Assembly: GCA_028292625.1 (NCBI GenBank)
Contig: JAQGLY010000057.1
Coordinates: 1-50,907, forward strand
DNA length: 50,907 nt
From: Herbaspirillum sp.
GTDB taxonomy: Bacteria; Pseudomonadota; Gammaproteobacteria; Burkholderiales; Burkholderiaceae_D
Reading direction: 5' to 3'
Made by a program: the position numbers and the translations under genes. Positions 50,763 to 50,907 of the stretch are shown piece after piece. The notes below the pieces were generated by a model. It was not told where the DNA came from. It did not search any database and was given only the letters and a program-made list of their open reading frames with translations. Numbering within the stretch: the first letter of the stretch is position 1; each line of letters starts with the position of its first letter.

Positions 50763-50907
50763 GGGAAGCCGCAGTTTTTAAAGTGATCGACGTCGCCGGC
50801 AAGGTCTATGGCACGCAACTGACCTCGGGCCAAGCCAGCGCAATGATGGAGGTTTTGCTCAGTGCACGCCCAGGTGTAGCAATCCGGAGCGAACGCATTG
50901 ACAGTCC
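50759..50907 (+). CDS. Hypothetical protein, start of gene (runs off the window)
   Basis: The frame starts with an ATGA overlap and is open to the end of the window (49 codons): MREAAVFKVIDVAGKVYGTQ, then SGQASAMMEVLLSARPGVAI. It resembles the preceding small protein in opening with a short beta strand and a helix. Function unknown. Confidence 0.5.
   Translation, partial: MREAAVFKVIDVAGKVYGTQLTSGQASAMMEVLLSARPGVAIRSERIDS

Overview
The window looks like the chromosome of a betaproteobacterium, most likely Burkholderiales/Oxalobacteraceae (Herbaspirillum or Collimonas type). This is inferred from overall GC-rich coding, the DUF4148 protein, the glucokinase-RpiR fusion, the RibH2-type lumazine synthase and Burkholderiales-type porins. 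No species can be named from the sequence alone.

Layout. 1-801 is the 3' end of ycaO. 802-4080 is a decayed island between ycaO and a tRNA-Arg(ACG): a frameshifted serine-recombinase tail, a 42-codon ORF, an untranslated stretch with an interleaved (pseudoknot-capable) inverted repeat, an intact SulP transporter and a broken tyrosine-recombinase tail. 4406-6694 holds a small basic exported protein and a compact peroxide-reduction operon (rubrerythrin, a 54-aa rubredoxin, rubredoxin reductase). 7150-13611 is housekeeping: a small Cys-containing exported protein, cystathionine beta-lyase, an FMN riboswitch with ribH2, alaC, a DUF4148 protein and an MFS exporter. 13892-16930 is glpD-glpK, followed by PBP1A on the other strand.

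19494-27630 is a glucose module: a four-gene ABC importer (binding protein, two permeases, ATPase), a divergent glucokinase fused to an RpiR regulator, and a porin. Three 15-bp sites of form TGTAGTnnnACTACA lie in its promoter regions. 27990-30755 holds tag, a NIPSNAP protein and aidB (alkylation damage). 30908-35390 holds an M29-like metalloprotein and two c-di-GMP proteins with altered catalytic residues.

35557-45108 is a catabolic island: hydroxyquinol-type dioxygenase, SDR, beta-keto acid cleavage enzyme (BKACE), MDR oxidoreductase, cupin, DctA-type carrier, LacI regulator, orphan NMT1/SsuA-like binding protein and a large porin. LacI-type operators lie at both transcription starts, and a perfect FNR box precedes the porin. 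I infer a hydroxyquinol - maleylacetate - 3-oxoadipate route ended by BKACE instead of the usual CoA transferase and thiolase.

45464-50907 is the left part of an integrated phage or phage-like element: a P4-type integrase broken by one missing base, an AlpA-like regulator behind a folded leader, small genes, a replication initiator and a DnaB-type helicase. The initiator gene contains five 18-bp repeats in all three reading frames followed by an AT-rich repeat tract, which is the organisation of the lambda O/ori region. This is the most striking DNA-level signal in the window.
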